From: a virus
Reading direction: 5' to 3' (one strand)
Virus record (IMG/VR): IMGVR_UViG_3300042534_000516
Location: 1 to 45,095 of that record
DNA length: 45,095 nucleotides
Shown: positions 12,347-23,561 of the stretch, one piece after another
How positions within the stretch are numbered: the first letter of the stretch is position 1
Layout: the number at the start of each line of letters is the position of its first letter
Notes under the pieces: model-generated
Databases searched by the model: none
Seen by the model: the letters and a program-made list of their open reading frames with translations, nothing else
What the model was told of the DNA's origin: nothing
Translations under genes and position numbers: made by a program

Positions 12347-13078
12347 ATGGAAGAAGAAATCATCGTAAATGATGAAGAAACTAAAGTGGACAACTCTATT
12401 GACACTAGTAATGATGAGACCTCTAAAAAAGACAACTCTCAAGAAAATGACAATGAGGAAGAAACTTACAAACAACGTTATTCTGCCTCAAGTCGTGAGT
12501 CAAAACGTATTATGCAAGTACATAAAGCATACAGAAGTGTTTTGAAAGATAACAATAAATTGTTAGACTTAGATAGTAAAACGGCAGAAGAAGTAGTAGC
12601 TCAGCTTTTCGAAGACTGATATTCTGAGACTGATTCTCTTGAAGAATTAATCGCAAGTATTAAATGAGAAACTACTAATGATAAGCCACTAGATAAAGAT
12701 GCTTTAACTAAAGAGATTAGAGCTAAAATTCTTGAGGAACAAAATCAAGAAGAAGCACAAAAGATTATAGATGATTCTTTAAGCACATTTGATACAAAAA
12801 CTAAAAACTTGTTTTTAGAAGAGTTCAAAGAAATTGTAGGAGATAGGAAACTAACACCAGCATTTGCTAAAAAAGAAATAGATAAAATTATAGTTTACTA
12901 TAATAGAGACCAAGCTAAAAAAGATAGAGAAGATGAAGTTTTAAGTAACTTAGCATCTAATTGACTTTGAAGTGGTAAATCTATATCTAAAACTCCTATG
13001 GACTTAAAAAAGTTAGAATCACTTTGAATCCCTAAAGCGGAACAAAAGAAACTTTATCCTGAATTATTTACTAAATAA
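12347..13078 (+). CDS. Scaffold protein (putative)
   Basis: 243 aa. The first 60 residues are very acidic and disordered (EEEIIVNDEETKVDNSID), followed by long charged helices and a short basic C-terminus. This composition and the place between portal and capsid genes are typical of phage scaffolds, which shape the prohead and then leave. No TGA appears in the first 90 codons. Assignment is by composition and synteny only. Confidence 0.6.
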
Positions 13079-13084
13079 GAAACT

Positions 13085-13759
13085 ATGAAAATAACTAACG
13101 ATTTAACTGTAAAAGAGTTAAAAGAAAAAGCAGACGAACAAGGTGTTACATATAATAAAAACGCTACTGCTGCTCAAATGCAAGAATTACTTGCAGATAA
13201 AATTGAAACTCCAGAACTTCCAAAAAACACTAAAGATATTGATATAAATGCAATATTAAAAAGAATGCAAGAACAAGATGATGTGATAAAAAACTTAACA
13301 AATCTTGTAAGAAATACTTGAGACACTAATAAGATTAAAGATTTTGATAAAAGCAAAGAAGAACTTAATAGATTTTCATACTCTGTTAAATTATTACCTA
13401 CTAAAGATTACGATTGTCCAGTTATAGATTGGGTAATGATAAGTAATTTTGTTGATTTAAGCGAAGATAAAATCAAAGCTGACCAAATAGTAGAAATAAC
13501 TTATTTAACAAAAGAATGAAATAAAGAAAAGAAACAAATCGGTTTAAATCAATTTGCTACATTCTTAAAAAGAAGTGAAAAAATCATTGCTAAAACTATC
13601 AAAAACTTAGATGGAACAGATGTATATATCTCTAAAAAAGTAAATCCTGACACGAAATTAGAATATTATACAATGAATCCAACTGAACAAACTTATGAAG
13701 TAACTCTTGAAGTAAGCTGACAAGAAATAACTATTTTATCTACTTATCTAAACGCATAA
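13085..13759 (+). CDS. HeH/SAP-like domain virion protein
   Basis: 224 aa. Residues 4-40 (LTVKELKEKADEQGVTYN, then ATAAQMQELLADKI) resemble the HeH or SAP helix-extended-loop-helix domain, common at the start of phage head-tail proteins. The rest is alpha/beta and unassigned. It sits 6 bases after the scaffold gene and 1 base before the next gene, so it is likely co-translated with the head operon. Confidence 0.6.
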
Positions 13760-13760
13760 T

Positions 13761-14126
13761 ATGTATATTTGAGAAAAAGAAATCAAAAAAATTAACGGAG
13801 AGGTTGTTACCTTTACCGATAAAACTACAGCTGAATACTCAGAAGATTATATTAAATATCTATCTACTGAAGAAAAGCAAACACCTGATAAATTATATAT
13901 AAATAAATTATTGAAAATTAAATCGGATATATTAAAGATATTTATTAATGCATCGGCTTCAAGGTCAGAACTAGAAAAGGCATTACAAGAGGTATGATGA
14001 GATATAGTAAGACACGAAAATAATATTTTATGTGATTTAACTGGTGTAAACAATTATTTTGATATAAATTTTAGAGAATTAAATAAATTAGCTCTAAAAG
14101 TTCAAGATAAAGATTTTACTAATTAA
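13761..14126 (+). CDS. Hypothetical head-operon protein
   Basis: 121 aa, charged, mostly helical, in the head operon between the HeH protein and the decoration-like gene. Not recognised. It could be a head-completion or assembly factor by position only. Confidence 0.7.
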
Positions 14127-14138
14127 CATTTAAAAAAA

Positions 14139-14606
14139 ATGGCAAATCCTACTGATAGCGTTAATAACGTTTCTAACTTTGTTAGAGTTAAATGAAAAAC
14201 AGTAGTAAGAGAAGTACTATTTGTTGCTTCTGTTGCTGCTGAAGAAGGTGGATTGGTTTACCCAAATCCAGGTTCTGCTGGGACTTATACTGTTGCTGAT
14301 TCAACTGCTGGTGGTAATATGGGTGTTATAAGACAAACTATTGCTACAACTGATGATGATTATGCTTCTACTAAATTAGTAAAAGTTGAATTTCCTGTTG
14401 AACCAACTGTTGAATGGGAGTTTACTGCTGGTGGAGCATTAGCACAAACTCATGAAGGTACATATATAGACTTAACTGACTATATTACAGCTAATGAATG
14501 AGCATCTTCTAAAGATGTAATCTTTGTTACTAAATATATTTCTGCTACAAGAGGTAGAGGAGTATTAGCTGGTGCAGGTTTACAATGAATGAATGCAACT
14601 ACATAA
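14139..14606 (+). CDS. Head decoration-like protein
   Basis: 155 aa. Small, Ala/Gly/Val-rich and beta-like (for example GLVYPNPGSAGTYTVAD), directly upstream of the major capsid gene, where phages often encode a decoration or stabilising protein. Trp is TGG and Gly is mixed GGN and TGA. The role is inferred from size, composition and position. Confidence 0.55.
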
Positions 14607-14629
14607 TCTTATAATTTAACTTTAAAACA

Positions 14630-15637
14630 ATGGCTACTTTAAGCACAGCGTTTACAGATGCGGTTGACCTAGTTTCTAGACAATTTGACGCATGAAAAAT
14701 GAGCCCAATTAATAACGCAATGAAAGATTCAGGGTTCGTAACAGTTACTACTATCCCTATGGGTACTGGTAATACAAGAAGACATAAAGAAATCCCAGTT
14801 GGAGAACAATATGCTTCTTACAAAGTAGAATGAGGAGCTAGTTCAAAAACTACTGTTCAACAAGGTTATTACAAAGATACTACTTCAAGAAGTTTTTCTA
14901 AAGCTATTGATGTAACTATCGAAATGAGAAAACTTGATAAAACAGCAGTATATAACGCAACTAAATTCGTTATTGATACTTTACCAAGAAGAGAAGACTT
15001 AAACTTATCTATGTTCTTATCTTACGGTACTGCTACTACATATACAGACCAAGATGGGGCAACTGTTGATATTTCAACTTGAGATACTTTAGCTCCTTGG
15101 TCTACAGTTCATACTTTAACTGGTTCTGCTACTACATTTAGAGCAAGAGTTGCTAACAACCCTGCTTTTTCTGAAGGAGCTTTAGAACTATCTGAAGATG
15201 GATTAAGAACTAATACATTTGATAACTTATGAGGTGTTACTGGATGTACTCCTGACACTATTGTTACTACTGATTACCCAACTTTAATTAATTCGGTAAG
15301 AAGAGTAATACAATCATCAGCTCAAATTTCTGCTCCTAATGAAGGTGTAGTTAATGTATATCAAGGTAGATATAAACATGTTATTCTTCCAAGATTAGAC
15401 TTTAACGCTTCAGGTGCTAGAGATTCTACAAAAAAGAATTACTGGATTTTACTAGATTCTAAAATATCTTCTTTCTTCCACGATATTTATTCTCCTGCTG
15501 AGTTATTTAATCCTACTACTGGAGACGGTGTAGATATTGATACACTTAACTGGACTTGGAATACAATAGCTATGCATGATTCATGTATAGTATCTGCTAG
15601 ATGAATGATGTTTTCTAGTTGAGATGGTGCTGCATAA
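14630..15637 (+). CDS. Major capsid protein
   Basis: 335 aa, usual for an HK97-fold capsid. The N-terminus ATLSTAFTDAVDLVSRQFDA and internal segments such as RRHKEIPVGEQYASYKVE suit capsid subunits. It follows scaffold and decoration genes and is closed by a hairpin at 15641. It uses GGT more than TGA for Gly and more C-ending codons than neighbours, as expected for high expression. The fold is inferred; no diagnostic short motif exists. Confidence 0.75.
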
Positions 15638-15640
15638 TAG

Positions 15641-15684
15641 ATAGGCTTTCATTAGCCTATTCTATTTATTCTTAAATAAAGAAT
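15641..15684 (+). terminator. Hairpin pair after major capsid gene
   Basis: ATAGGCT (15641-15647), a 6-nt loop and AGCCTAT (15654-15660), then T-rich DNA. A second weaker hairpin, ATTCTT/AAGAAT, lies at 15668-15684. It may be a partial terminator or a 3' stabiliser of the capsid message. Confidence 0.5.
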
Positions 15685-15725
15685 GGTAGGGAGGTGGTAA
15701 AACTTTATTAAATAATTTTAAAACT

Positions 15726-16622
15726 ATGTTAAATCAAAATTCTTGATATGGACAAGCATTACTATGAGCTATTACAGCTCCTACTGCATGAAAAACTTTT
15801 ATAGTTGCAGATAGTGATAATTCAAATATCAATTTCTTAAATCTTTTCTTTACTCCTGATGAATGAGTACAAAGAAGATATTCAACTATAACTGCTGCAT
15901 TAGCTGCATGTACTGCAAATAATGGAGATGTTATATTAGTTGCTCCTTGACATACTGAAACAGTTGCTACAGCTTCTGCTCTTACAATTAGTAAAGCAGG
16001 TGTAACAATAAAAGGATTATGAGAAGGGTCACTTAGACCAAATATTACTATTAATGGTGTTATTTGAGCTAGTGTTCTTGTAAGTGGTGCTAATGTTACA
16101 ATTGAAAATGTAATATTTACTGCTGGACTTGATGCTATAACTGCAATGATTAATGTAACTGGTGCATATGTATCATTCGTTAATTGTGAAGTTGTAACTA
16201 ATACTGCTACTCTTTGAGTAGTACTTTGAATCTTAACTGCTGCAACTGCAACAGGATTAAGAGTAGAAGGTTGTAGATTCTTAGGAACTGCTGCTAATAC
16301 AGGTACTACTACTACAGCACAAATCAAACACGAAGTTTGAGTAGATTATGTTATTAAAAACAATTATTTTACTTGAAAAATGACACAAGCAATTTTAAAT
16401 GCTACTGCTGTTTTAAGAGGATTAATTGATAATAATAGATTCGTTGTTGCTACTGGAACAGTTGCTATAACAATGCACTCTTCTTCAACTCCATTTATTA
16501 GTAATAATAGAATAAATGTACCTTCTGGTACTGCTCCTATTGTTGCTGCTGCTGGTTTTGTTGCTGGTAATGTATACTCAGCTGCTGCTGGTGTTACAGC
16601 TTGAACTGCAAGTACAATCTAA
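15726..16622 (+). CDS. Parallel beta-helix virion protein
   Basis: 298 aa. The segment YSTITAALAACTANNGDVIL, then VAPGHTETV and GVTIKGLGEGSLRP, is the typical first rung of a right-handed parallel beta-helix. Repeating V/I/N-rich rungs follow (SFVNCEV, VEGCRF, IKNNYF, IDNNRF). Such proteins form spikes or decorate capsids. Position right after the capsid gene suggests decoration or a fibre (inference). A purine-rich GGGAGGTGG lies 28 or more bases upstream, too far for a normal ribosome site. Confidence 0.75.
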
Positions 16623-16632
16623 TAGGTTAATA

Positions 16633-16666
16633 GAGATTCTAACTTCGGTTAGAGTTTCTCTTTAAT
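16633..16666 (+). terminator. Terminator with UUCG loop
   Basis: GAGATTCTAAC (16633-16643), loop TTCG, GTTAGAGTTTCTC (16648-16660), with a two-base bulge, followed by TTTAATTT. Confidence 0.7.
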
Positions 16667-16687
16667 TTATTAATTAATTAAAAAACT

Positions 16688-17092
16688 ATGTGAATAAGAA
16701 ACAGTGTTGAATATACAGTATTAGATGCTAAATGAGCTACTTGAGTTTGAAATACTTTAACTGTTCAAGATTTTAGTAATTGTGTTTTTTCTTATGCTAC
16801 TGATGGTGGATGAGATGCTGCTTTAACAGTAAAATTTCAAGGTAGTATATCAGAAACTGCTCCTAATTTTGCTGCTGCACAAAGTGTAACTAATATGTGG
16901 GATTATATAGAAGTTATTGATTTAAACACAGGTAGTGCGATAGATTGAGATACTTGAGTTGCTGTAGCTACTGCAGATGACTATAGATTATTTGAAGCAA
17001 ATATAAATGGTTTAAAATGGATGAATGCAGTTGTTACTGCAAGAACAGCTTGAGAAATTACAATTAAAGCAAAATTATTTGATAACGATTAA
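16688..17092 (+). CDS. Conserved phage virion decoration-like protein
   Basis: 134 aa, beta-rich. ALTVKFQGSISETAPNF, then AAQSVTNMWDYIEVIDL and TADDYRLFEANINGL-KW resemble a small beta-sandwich family found next to capsid genes in many environmental phages. The second codon is TGA (MGIRNS). Function unproven; surface decoration is inferred. Confidence 0.6.
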
Positions 17093-17097
17093 ATCAA

Positions 17098-17940
17098 ATG
17101 TGAAGAAAAACCATAAATAGAGTAGAAGATAAATCTAAAATAAAACTTAGACAGCAAGAAATATCTAGGAGTGTTAATCAATTAGAATCCACTAGTCAAA
17201 AACTAATAAGTAATAATCTTCTTTTATTAGAAGAATTACATAAAAAAGAAAAACAACAAATTATTATTGATGAAAAAAGAGCTGAATTAATAGTATTAAA
17301 AGAAAATGCTGAAAAAGAATATTTAGAATCTAAAAATAAATTAGATATTTTAAATGTATCTATAAAAAATTTAGAAACTAATAATACATCAAAATTAAAA
17401 GAACAAGCAATTAAAGAACAAGCAATTAAAGAAAAACAAGATAAACTTGAAAAAGAGTTTATTAAGCAAGAAAAAACTTATTCAAAACAAATAGATAATT
17501 TAAATAATGAATGTATTTTATTATGATTAGATAAAAATCAGTTAAAAAGTGATAAAAATGATTTACAATTATCTATAACTTCTTTATCAAAAATAGAAAT
17601 AGATAAATCAAAAAATATAAAAGAACAAGAGAAAATACTTAAATCTTTAAAAAATGAAATAGAAAAAAATGAAGATGTTTATTTCTCATCTAATTTACAA
17701 AAACAAATCATAGAAACAGAAATATTAGATTTAAAAGACAATAAAAAAATAGCATTAAAAGAGTTTAATAAAACTAAATCTGAATTATCAGAAGTACAAG
17801 ATACACTAGCACAAGAAAAAGAAGAACTTAAAAAAACTAAAGAAATAAATTTAGTTTTAATTAAGAGAGAAGAAATATTAAATTCAAGAGAAACATATAT
17901 TAAAGAATATTATAGAAAAGCCTGATTACCATTTAATTAA
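17098..17940 (+). CDS. Coiled-coil protein
   Basis: 280 aa, almost entirely a Glu/Lys/Leu/Ile-rich coiled coil. It includes a short tandem repeat encoding KEQAI KEQAI near residues 101-110. The second codon is TGA. It lies among virion genes, so it may be a fibre shaft or an assembly chaperone. Not otherwise recognised. Confidence 0.75.
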
Positions 17941-17945
17941 GAATT

Positions 17946-18833
17946 ATGTCTGATAGAGCAAGTAATATAAAATTATCCGATACAAACGATTTAGAAATAA
18001 ATCCAGCTACAAGTGATAAGCAAATAAATTGAGACCAAATAGCTCAAGCTAGGCTTTATGATGCAGCGTGAAATTCTATTGAAAGTTTTGGTTGAGCTTT
18101 AAATGTTCACGATGCAGATGTACATAATGTTCCATTTAATGAGTATTTTCATAGACATACTGGAGTATCAACTACAATAGCAGTAGCAAGTTTAGCAAAT
18201 GCAACCTCAATAACAGTAGCAAGTTCAACTTGAATTGTTGTAGGCTCAGTATTACAAATATCAGATTGAGTAATTGAAGGTACATTTCCAATAGTAACAA
18301 TAGTTGTTTGAAATGTATTAACTTTAGATAGACCTTTAAATAATGCTTTTGAAATAGGAGATACAGTAGAGGTTATTGTTACTAATATGAGAAATGAAAT
18401 TTGAACATTAACTGCTCCAATATCTTATAAACTTATTCCAAATGGTAATCAAACAGTTCATATAGTAAGATTTCTATTTTCAATGACTCACTCAACTGCT
18501 TGAGATTTAGGTTTATTTTGAAATATTACTAAATTAATAAATTGAGTAACTTTAAGAAGATATGATTGAACTACTTGAACATATTGAACTTTTACACACT
18601 GGAACTCAAACTCTGATATAAAAGATGATATGTATGATGTTGAATTTGATACCCGTTCATCTGGTGGTGGTACATTTGGTACTAGTGGTAGATGAAGTAT
18701 AAAAATATGAACTTGAGCTGTACCAGTATTAGATTGAAGTAAATGAGATTATATAGAAGTCTTAATTCAAGATAATATACAGTGATTAATAAGTTACACA
18801 CTTAAATGACAATGACACGTTGCGAATCTTTAA
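17946..18833 (+). CDS. Beta-rich virion protein (fibre or baseplate-like)
   Basis: 295 aa. HDADVHNVPFNEYFHRHTG, then repeated TIAVASLANATSITV/SVLQISDG segments and LDRPLNNAFEIGDTVEVI match a beta-rich family common in phage fibre clusters. Position between a coiled-coil protein and a fibre protein supports a virion appendage role (inference). Confidence 0.6.
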
Positions 18834-18853
18834 TAAATTTTAATTAAAAACCT

Positions 18854-19807
18854 ATGTGAAGAACTACAGCTACTGAGACAGATACAGTTCAGTTAAAAAC
18901 TACAAGTGTTACAGACCCTAGTTCAAACACTATTTGAACTACATCAATACTTGATGTTTATTCAGGTGTTCTTATTACTACGACTACAACCTGAGTAGCA
19001 CAAACACTTTGAACACCTTCAAATACTACTGAGGTAAAAAGATTTAATGTTATAAATAATGACACATCGACCGATAGTATTTCCATAAACTGAGTAATTC
19101 TATGAGTTTGAGAAGCTACATCATTTATTTGGGATAAGACTGCGTGGACAACTTCTGAGATATGATGAGTATGAGATGTAGTATGACCTGCTTCTGCAGT
19201 AGACAGTAACTTTGCTAGTTTTGATACAACTACTGGTAAACTTATTAAAGATAGTTGAAGTAAAGCTAGTGATTTTGCTGCAGAAACAACTACTACAATC
19301 TGAACACTAATTAACTGAGCTGATGCAAAAACAACTCCTGTAGATACTGATTTAGTACCTATTAGAGATGTAACAGGTTGATTATTAGAAAAAGTTACTT
19401 GGGCTAATATTAAAGCTACATTAAAAACTTATTTTGATACATTATATCTAAAACCTACTGAATCATTAGTTATAGCTATCTCAGATGAAACTACTGCAAT
19501 AACTACTTGAACTGCAAAAGCAACTTTTAGAATGCCTTATGCTTTCACTTTAACAGATGTAAGAGCTTCGCTATGAACTGCATCATCTAGTTGATTACCA
19601 ACATTTGATATTAATGAATGAGGAGTATCAATATTATCTACAAAGATTACAATAGATGCTACTGAAAAGACTTCTACAACTGCTGTTACAGCTCCAGTAA
19701 TAAGTGATAGTACCTTAGCTGATGATGCTGAAATAACAATAGATATTGATGTAGCTTGAACAGGTGCTGCTTGAGCAAAAATATATTTAATTGGTAACAG
19801 AACTTAA
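18854..19807 (+). CDS. Tail fibre-like protein
   Basis: 317 aa, Thr/Ser/Gly-rich beta repeats. An internal segment TTTGKLIKDSGSKASDF resembles fibre linkers of phage tails. The C-terminal 120 residues are a jelly-roll-like beta domain (TLADDAEITIDIDVAGTGAA). Most Gly are TGA. Starts MGRTT with TGA as codon 2. Confidence 0.6.
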
Positions 19808-19809
19808 TT

Positions 19810-20499
19810 ATGTGATTTTTAATAAATTCTTATAGATATTCTGCTTGAGTTTCTAATTGACTTCTAAATAATTTAGTATCATACTACAAATGTGATACTA
19901 GTGGTTCTTTTCCTGATGCTCATTGAAGTAATGATTGAACTATTAATGGTGCTACATATACAGCTAGTTGAAAGATTAATTGAGCTTATGATTATGATTG
20001 AATAAATGATTTTGTATCAGTTGCAGATGATAATACATTAGATATTACTTGAGATATGACATTTAATTTTTGGTATAGACCAGATGTTTTATCAATAAAC
20101 CCTGTATTTATGTGTAAATTTGCCACTCCAATACAAGCATATAATTTCTATTATGATGTAAGTACACAAAAATTAGCATATTATTCAACTGCTTGACAAG
20201 GTGCTGTACAATGAGATGTTATAGCTCTTTCTACTTGAACGACTTATATGATTACTTATGTCCGTACTGGTACTACAGTTAAATTTTATGTAAATGGTAC
20301 TCAATATTGAAGTAATACAATTACAAGTCCTCAACAATCTAATGCAGGAGCAATAACTATATGAACTTGTGCTTCAGCTAATTATGTTAATTGATTATTA
20401 GATGAACTAGCTATATATAATTGAGCATTAGACCAAACTAAGATAGATAGTTTATACAATTCTTGAGCTTGATTATCTTATGATAGCTTTACTTCTTAA
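19810..20499 (+). CDS. LamG/concanavalin A-like domain protein
   Basis: 229 aa. Residues 45-215 form a LamG-like jelly roll: GAYDYDGINDFVSVADDN, then LDITGDMTFNFWYRP, YVRTGTTVKFYVNGTQYGS, and LLDELAIYNGALDQTKIDSL. This order is diagnostic of LamG_3-type glycan-binding domains, so it is a good candidate for a carbohydrate-binding appendage. Start overlaps closely with the previous stop (2 bases apart). Confidence 0.8.
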
Positions 20500-20508
20500 T
20501 AAATAATT

Positions 20509-20847
20509 ATGCCTAATATACAAAGATATGTAACTTGGAAAAGAAAAATGGTGGATACTTGTTGTTATAAAGACCCTAATACAGATGATAGGGTTTTTAG
20601 TGAAACTAATTGAGGAACTACTTTTATAGAGACTCCTTACCAAATAGCTGATTGAAGATTTATTAGTTTAGTAGAATATCCTGATACTTGTACACAACAA
20701 GAAATAGATTATTTTAAAACATTAGACCCTGCTTTTGAATTTACATTTATAGATGAAACAACTGCTAATACACTTTTATCTGAATTATGAGATGTAACAG
20801 TAACTAACTGAGTATTCAGTGATAATAGACCTGTAACTTTACCATAA
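20509..20847 (+). CDS. Hypothetical protein
   Basis: 112 aa, with a vicinal Cys pair (DTCCYKD) near residue 23 and an acidic C-terminal half. It lies at the end of the fibre cluster. Its TAA overlaps the next ATG as TAATG, so translation is likely coupled. Confidence 0.7.
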
Positions 20848-21269
20848 TGAAATATATAGAATATATAAGTGAATCTAAATATTGATTTTTATGAATAAAA
20901 CATAGTATAGTAACTGATGGTAAAAATATTCTTAGTTATGAAATGAAAAAACCTTTATGAAAATGAAGATTTATTATATATACTTATAAAGAATGGTTAA
21001 AAGAACCTAAATATATTACATTTATTAAAGAAATTCCAAACTTTAACTTATTAAGTTATAAATGAATAGAATTAGATGGCTACACTTGCTTTGAAGCTCT
21101 TAATACTATACAACCTATGCCTACTATAAAACAGAGAACTAAAACTATCTTTATATGGATACTAATACTATCTATATATTGATTAGCAATGTTTACATTC
21201 TGATATTATTGATTTACAATGTCAGAAGAAGAATTTTTACAATATAAACAAGAATTATGCCTAGAATAA
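20847..21269 (+). CDS. Membrane protein
   Basis: 140 aa. One hydrophobic segment near residues 105-128 (FIWILILSIYGLAMFTFGYY), followed by a charged tail. Not recognised. It starts at a TAATG overlap with the previous gene. Confidence 0.7.
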
Positions 21270-21334
21270 GAAAATCATTACCAAAAAGAATTAAAATATC
21301 TACGGTTAGAAAATATATACCTAAGAAAAAATAA
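21257..21334 (+). CDS. Small basic peptide
   Basis: 25 aa (MPRIRKSLPKRIKISTVRKY, then IPKKK), overlapping the end of the previous gene by 13 bases in another frame. Composition resembles the 34-aa basic peptide at 22380. Could bind nucleic acid or membrane; unproven. Confidence 0.45.
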   Translation: MPRIRKSLPKRIKISTVRKYIPKKK

Positions 21335-21336
21335 TT

Positions 21337-21765
21337 ATGAAAACAGATAAACAATCATTATTAAGAGAAAAGAAACTAAGGAAAACTCCATATACAGAAA
21401 TGACTCCTAATGATATTAAGTTCTTAGAAGAACAAGGTATTATAAATGGAGTCTGACCTGAAAGATATGGTAAGTTTCTTAGACTTTTAATGACTTGGTT
21501 GTTTTGTTTTATAGATTATAAAAGACACGATATAAATTTTTGGCAACAAAACTGATTTTATCAAGCTAACTGGGGACTTCTTAAATATTCTTTTATATCA
21601 ATAGCTGATAATTATAGAGAAATATGTCTTGATAAATGGTATAAAAAGCTATATAGAATCCCTAAATATTATATTACACTACCGTTTAAAGCCTGGATTA
21701 TATCACTAGCTTATAACGCTGTAGAATCTGATAAATGATTAGAGGCTTATAATTCTATAAAATAA
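21337..21765 (+). CDS. Conserved hypothetical phage protein
   Basis: 142 aa, rich in Tyr/Trp/Lys (KFLRLLMTWLFCFIDYKR, QANWGLLKYSFISIADNYRE). Reads like a compact helical protein. No family recalled with certainty. Confidence 0.7.
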
Positions 21766-21825
21766 TTTTACAAATCTCTAAAAATAACTATATTTATAAT
21801 AAAGGATAATCACTAATTTACATTT

Positions 21826-22176
21826 ATGTCGGAAAAAGAATATGTAACACATAAAGACCTTATGAATTTTTACGAAAAAATTTCAAAAGAAGCTAAAGAT
21901 GATAGGCATTATGTAGCTAATCAAATACAAAGCTTTATAGCTATTATTGATGGTAAATTTGATGAGCTTAAAGATAATTTTCCAAATATAGCAGTTATAC
22001 AAGAAAAAGTAAAAGAATTATCTTTATGACACAAGGATTTAAAAAAAGATATAGCTCATGTAGAAGTTAGAATAACAAAAAATGAAAATAAATTACTTGT
22101 AGCTGGTACAGTAATATGTATAGTTGGTTCAATAGGTTGATTCTTAGTTCAAATATTTATATCTAAATTTTTATAA
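21826..22176 (+). CDS. XhlA-like holin accessory protein
   Basis: 116 aa. A coiled coil of about 85 residues is followed by one C-terminal membrane helix (LLVAGTVICIVGSIGGFLV). This layout matches haemolysin XhlA-type proteins that act with holins in phage lysis. The next gene, also membrane bound, starts at a TAATG overlap. Upstream, TATATT/TATAAT-like DNA at 21795-21815 may be a promoter. Confidence 0.6.
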
Positions 22177-22370
22177 TGGACACAATAAGAGCAAATAAAG
22201 TAATGTTACTATGTTTACTATGATTAGTAGCCTATTTTTCTATTATATGTACTTGATTATGAGTATATGTTGTAGTTAAAACTGAGAAAGAAGAGACTCT
22301 TTTAAAAGAGATTTCAATTACTCTAAAAGAGATACAATGAGAACCAGTAGAAGTAGAAGTTAATTATTAA
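22176..22370 (+). CDS. Small membrane protein, possible holin
   Basis: 64 aa, one membrane helix (about residues 10-34, VMLLCLLGLVAYFSIICTGL) and a charged C-terminus. Coupled to the XhlA-like gene by a 1-base overlap, so a holin role is plausible. Confidence 0.55.
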
Positions 22371-22379
22371 TAAAATATT

Positions 22380-22484
22380 ATGGCTAAAATTAAAGTAAAA
22401 ATTCCAAGTAAATTAAAAAGAAAAGTAATACTAGTTCCACCATCTAAAAGATATAAATTAAAAGAAGGACAAAAAGTAACTTAA
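22380..22484 (+). CDS. Small basic peptide
   Basis: 34 aa, Lys/Arg-rich with a short C-terminal stretch (KRYKLKEGQKVT). Tight packing with neighbours supports translation. Function unknown. Confidence 0.5.
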   Translation: MAKIKVKIPSKLKRKVILVPPSKRYKLKEGQKVT

Positions 22485-22489
22485 TTATT

Positions 22490-22576
22490 ATGTCAGATAA
22501 AACTTTAATATTAATATGTCAAATAGTATGCGTAATTGTTATACTATGATGTATTTATTTTTTTATAAAAAACTAA
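22490..22576 (+). CDS. Single-helix membrane peptide
   Basis: 28 aa, almost one membrane helix (LILICQIVCVIVILGCIYFF). Its TAA overlaps the next ATG (TAATG). Likely part of the lysis set. Confidence 0.5.
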
Positions 22577-23253
22577 TGAGATTTAAAAGAGCTAAATTAT
22601 ATGAACAAGGTAAAAATGAATGTACACTTGTAACACTTAAAAATATAGTAAGAACACAATGGGGTATTATTATGAATGATACACTATGAGCTAAACTAAT
22701 AATAGCTGCTGAAAATACTTGACTATGGACAAGAGATTGAGGAGCTGTATTTAGATTCATTTATAACTGGTTTACTGGTTGGTTTTATAAGACTTATAAT
22801 ACTGAAATAGAAGTCTACTGAGTAGATATAATGTCAGATGAATTTGAAAGGCTGGTAAAAGAATGAAAATCATTTTGACTATGATTAATGTTTGCTTCAG
22901 ATTGGTATAGACAAGTAAGAGCTGATTGAGAAATAACACTAGAAGAAGTAAAAACTTTTGATGTAACTCAAAATAGAAGATACTGACATAACAATACATA
23001 TAAACTAGAGTATATTATAGAAAGTTTAGCTAGTGCAGATGATAAGACTATTAAATTTAGTTTAGAAGCTATTAGAGAGGCAGTTAATAGATGAATATAT
23101 TGGTCTATGGCTAGGACTCTTAATCTAAAAGATGAATTATTAGAGTATTACCTTTTTGAATTGAACAAGTGAACGGTTTTTAATAATATTGAAACTTTAA
23201 ATCAAGAACATAGAAAAGCTTTAGATAGAGCTTTAGAACTTAGGATAGTTTAA
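22576..23253 (+). CDS. Hypothetical protein, possible cysteine peptidase-like fold
   Basis: 225 aa. An early Cys in YEQGKNECTLVTLKN (C16) and a later His in RRYGHNNTYKLEY could form the Cys-His pair of a C39/papain-like protein, but no full motif is visible. It is the last gene before a strong terminator and lies next to lysis-like membrane genes. Alternative: a virion or host-interaction protein of unknown fold. Confidence 0.6.
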
Positions 23254-23270
23254 TTACTATCTTTTTTTTA
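23244..23270 (+). terminator. Terminator ending the virion-lysis block
   Basis: GATAGT (23244-23249), loop TTAATT, ACTATC (23256-23261), then eight T. The stem includes the stop codon of the preceding gene. Confidence 0.85.
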
Positions 23271-23291
23271 TCTTTTCTTTGACAAGTTAAT

Positions 23292-23319
23292 TTGACAAAC
23301 TAAATTAAAAGAATATAAT
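23292..23319 (+). promoter_or_regulatory. Promoter
   Basis: TTGACA (23292-23297), 16 bp, TATAAT (23314-23319): a near-perfect sigma-70-type promoter. It drives the block starting at 23350, just after the terminator. Confidence 0.85.
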
Positions 23320-23349
23320 GGGAGTACTTTAATATTTAATTATAATAAT

Positions 23350-23559
23350 ATGACTAGAGAACAACTACTAAAAGATACAATACAGGATTTTATTGATGAT
23401 TGTAAACAAGCATCTAAATTATGATATAGACCTTGATGTTGAAAAAAACTAAAAGAGTTATTATGAGAAGACCCAGCTAATATACATAACTTTTTAAAAT
23501 GAAAGAGAAAGCTATCTTCTGAAAAAATTGAAAGTTTACTTACTAAATGTTGAATATAA
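23350..23559 (+). CDS. Small hypothetical protein
   Basis: 69 aa, basic, with Cys residues (DDCKQASKLGYRPGCGKK). First gene after a strong promoter, so likely early. Not recognised. Confidence 0.7.
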
Positions 23560-23561
23560 TA

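Noticed and set aside
15688-15696. GGGAGGTGG as ribosome binding site of the beta-helix gene
   Set aside because: It lies about 30 bases before the ATG, too far for normal initiation, and no intervening start fits.
15734-16327. Long minus-strand ORFs such as this 197-codon frame
   Set aside because: All are antisense shadows of well-supported + strand genes in a unidirectional genome.
23547-23561. Upstream in-frame ATG for the Lys/Tyr-rich protein
   Set aside because: It lies inside the previous gene; the ATG at 23562 follows the stop in the usual spacing.
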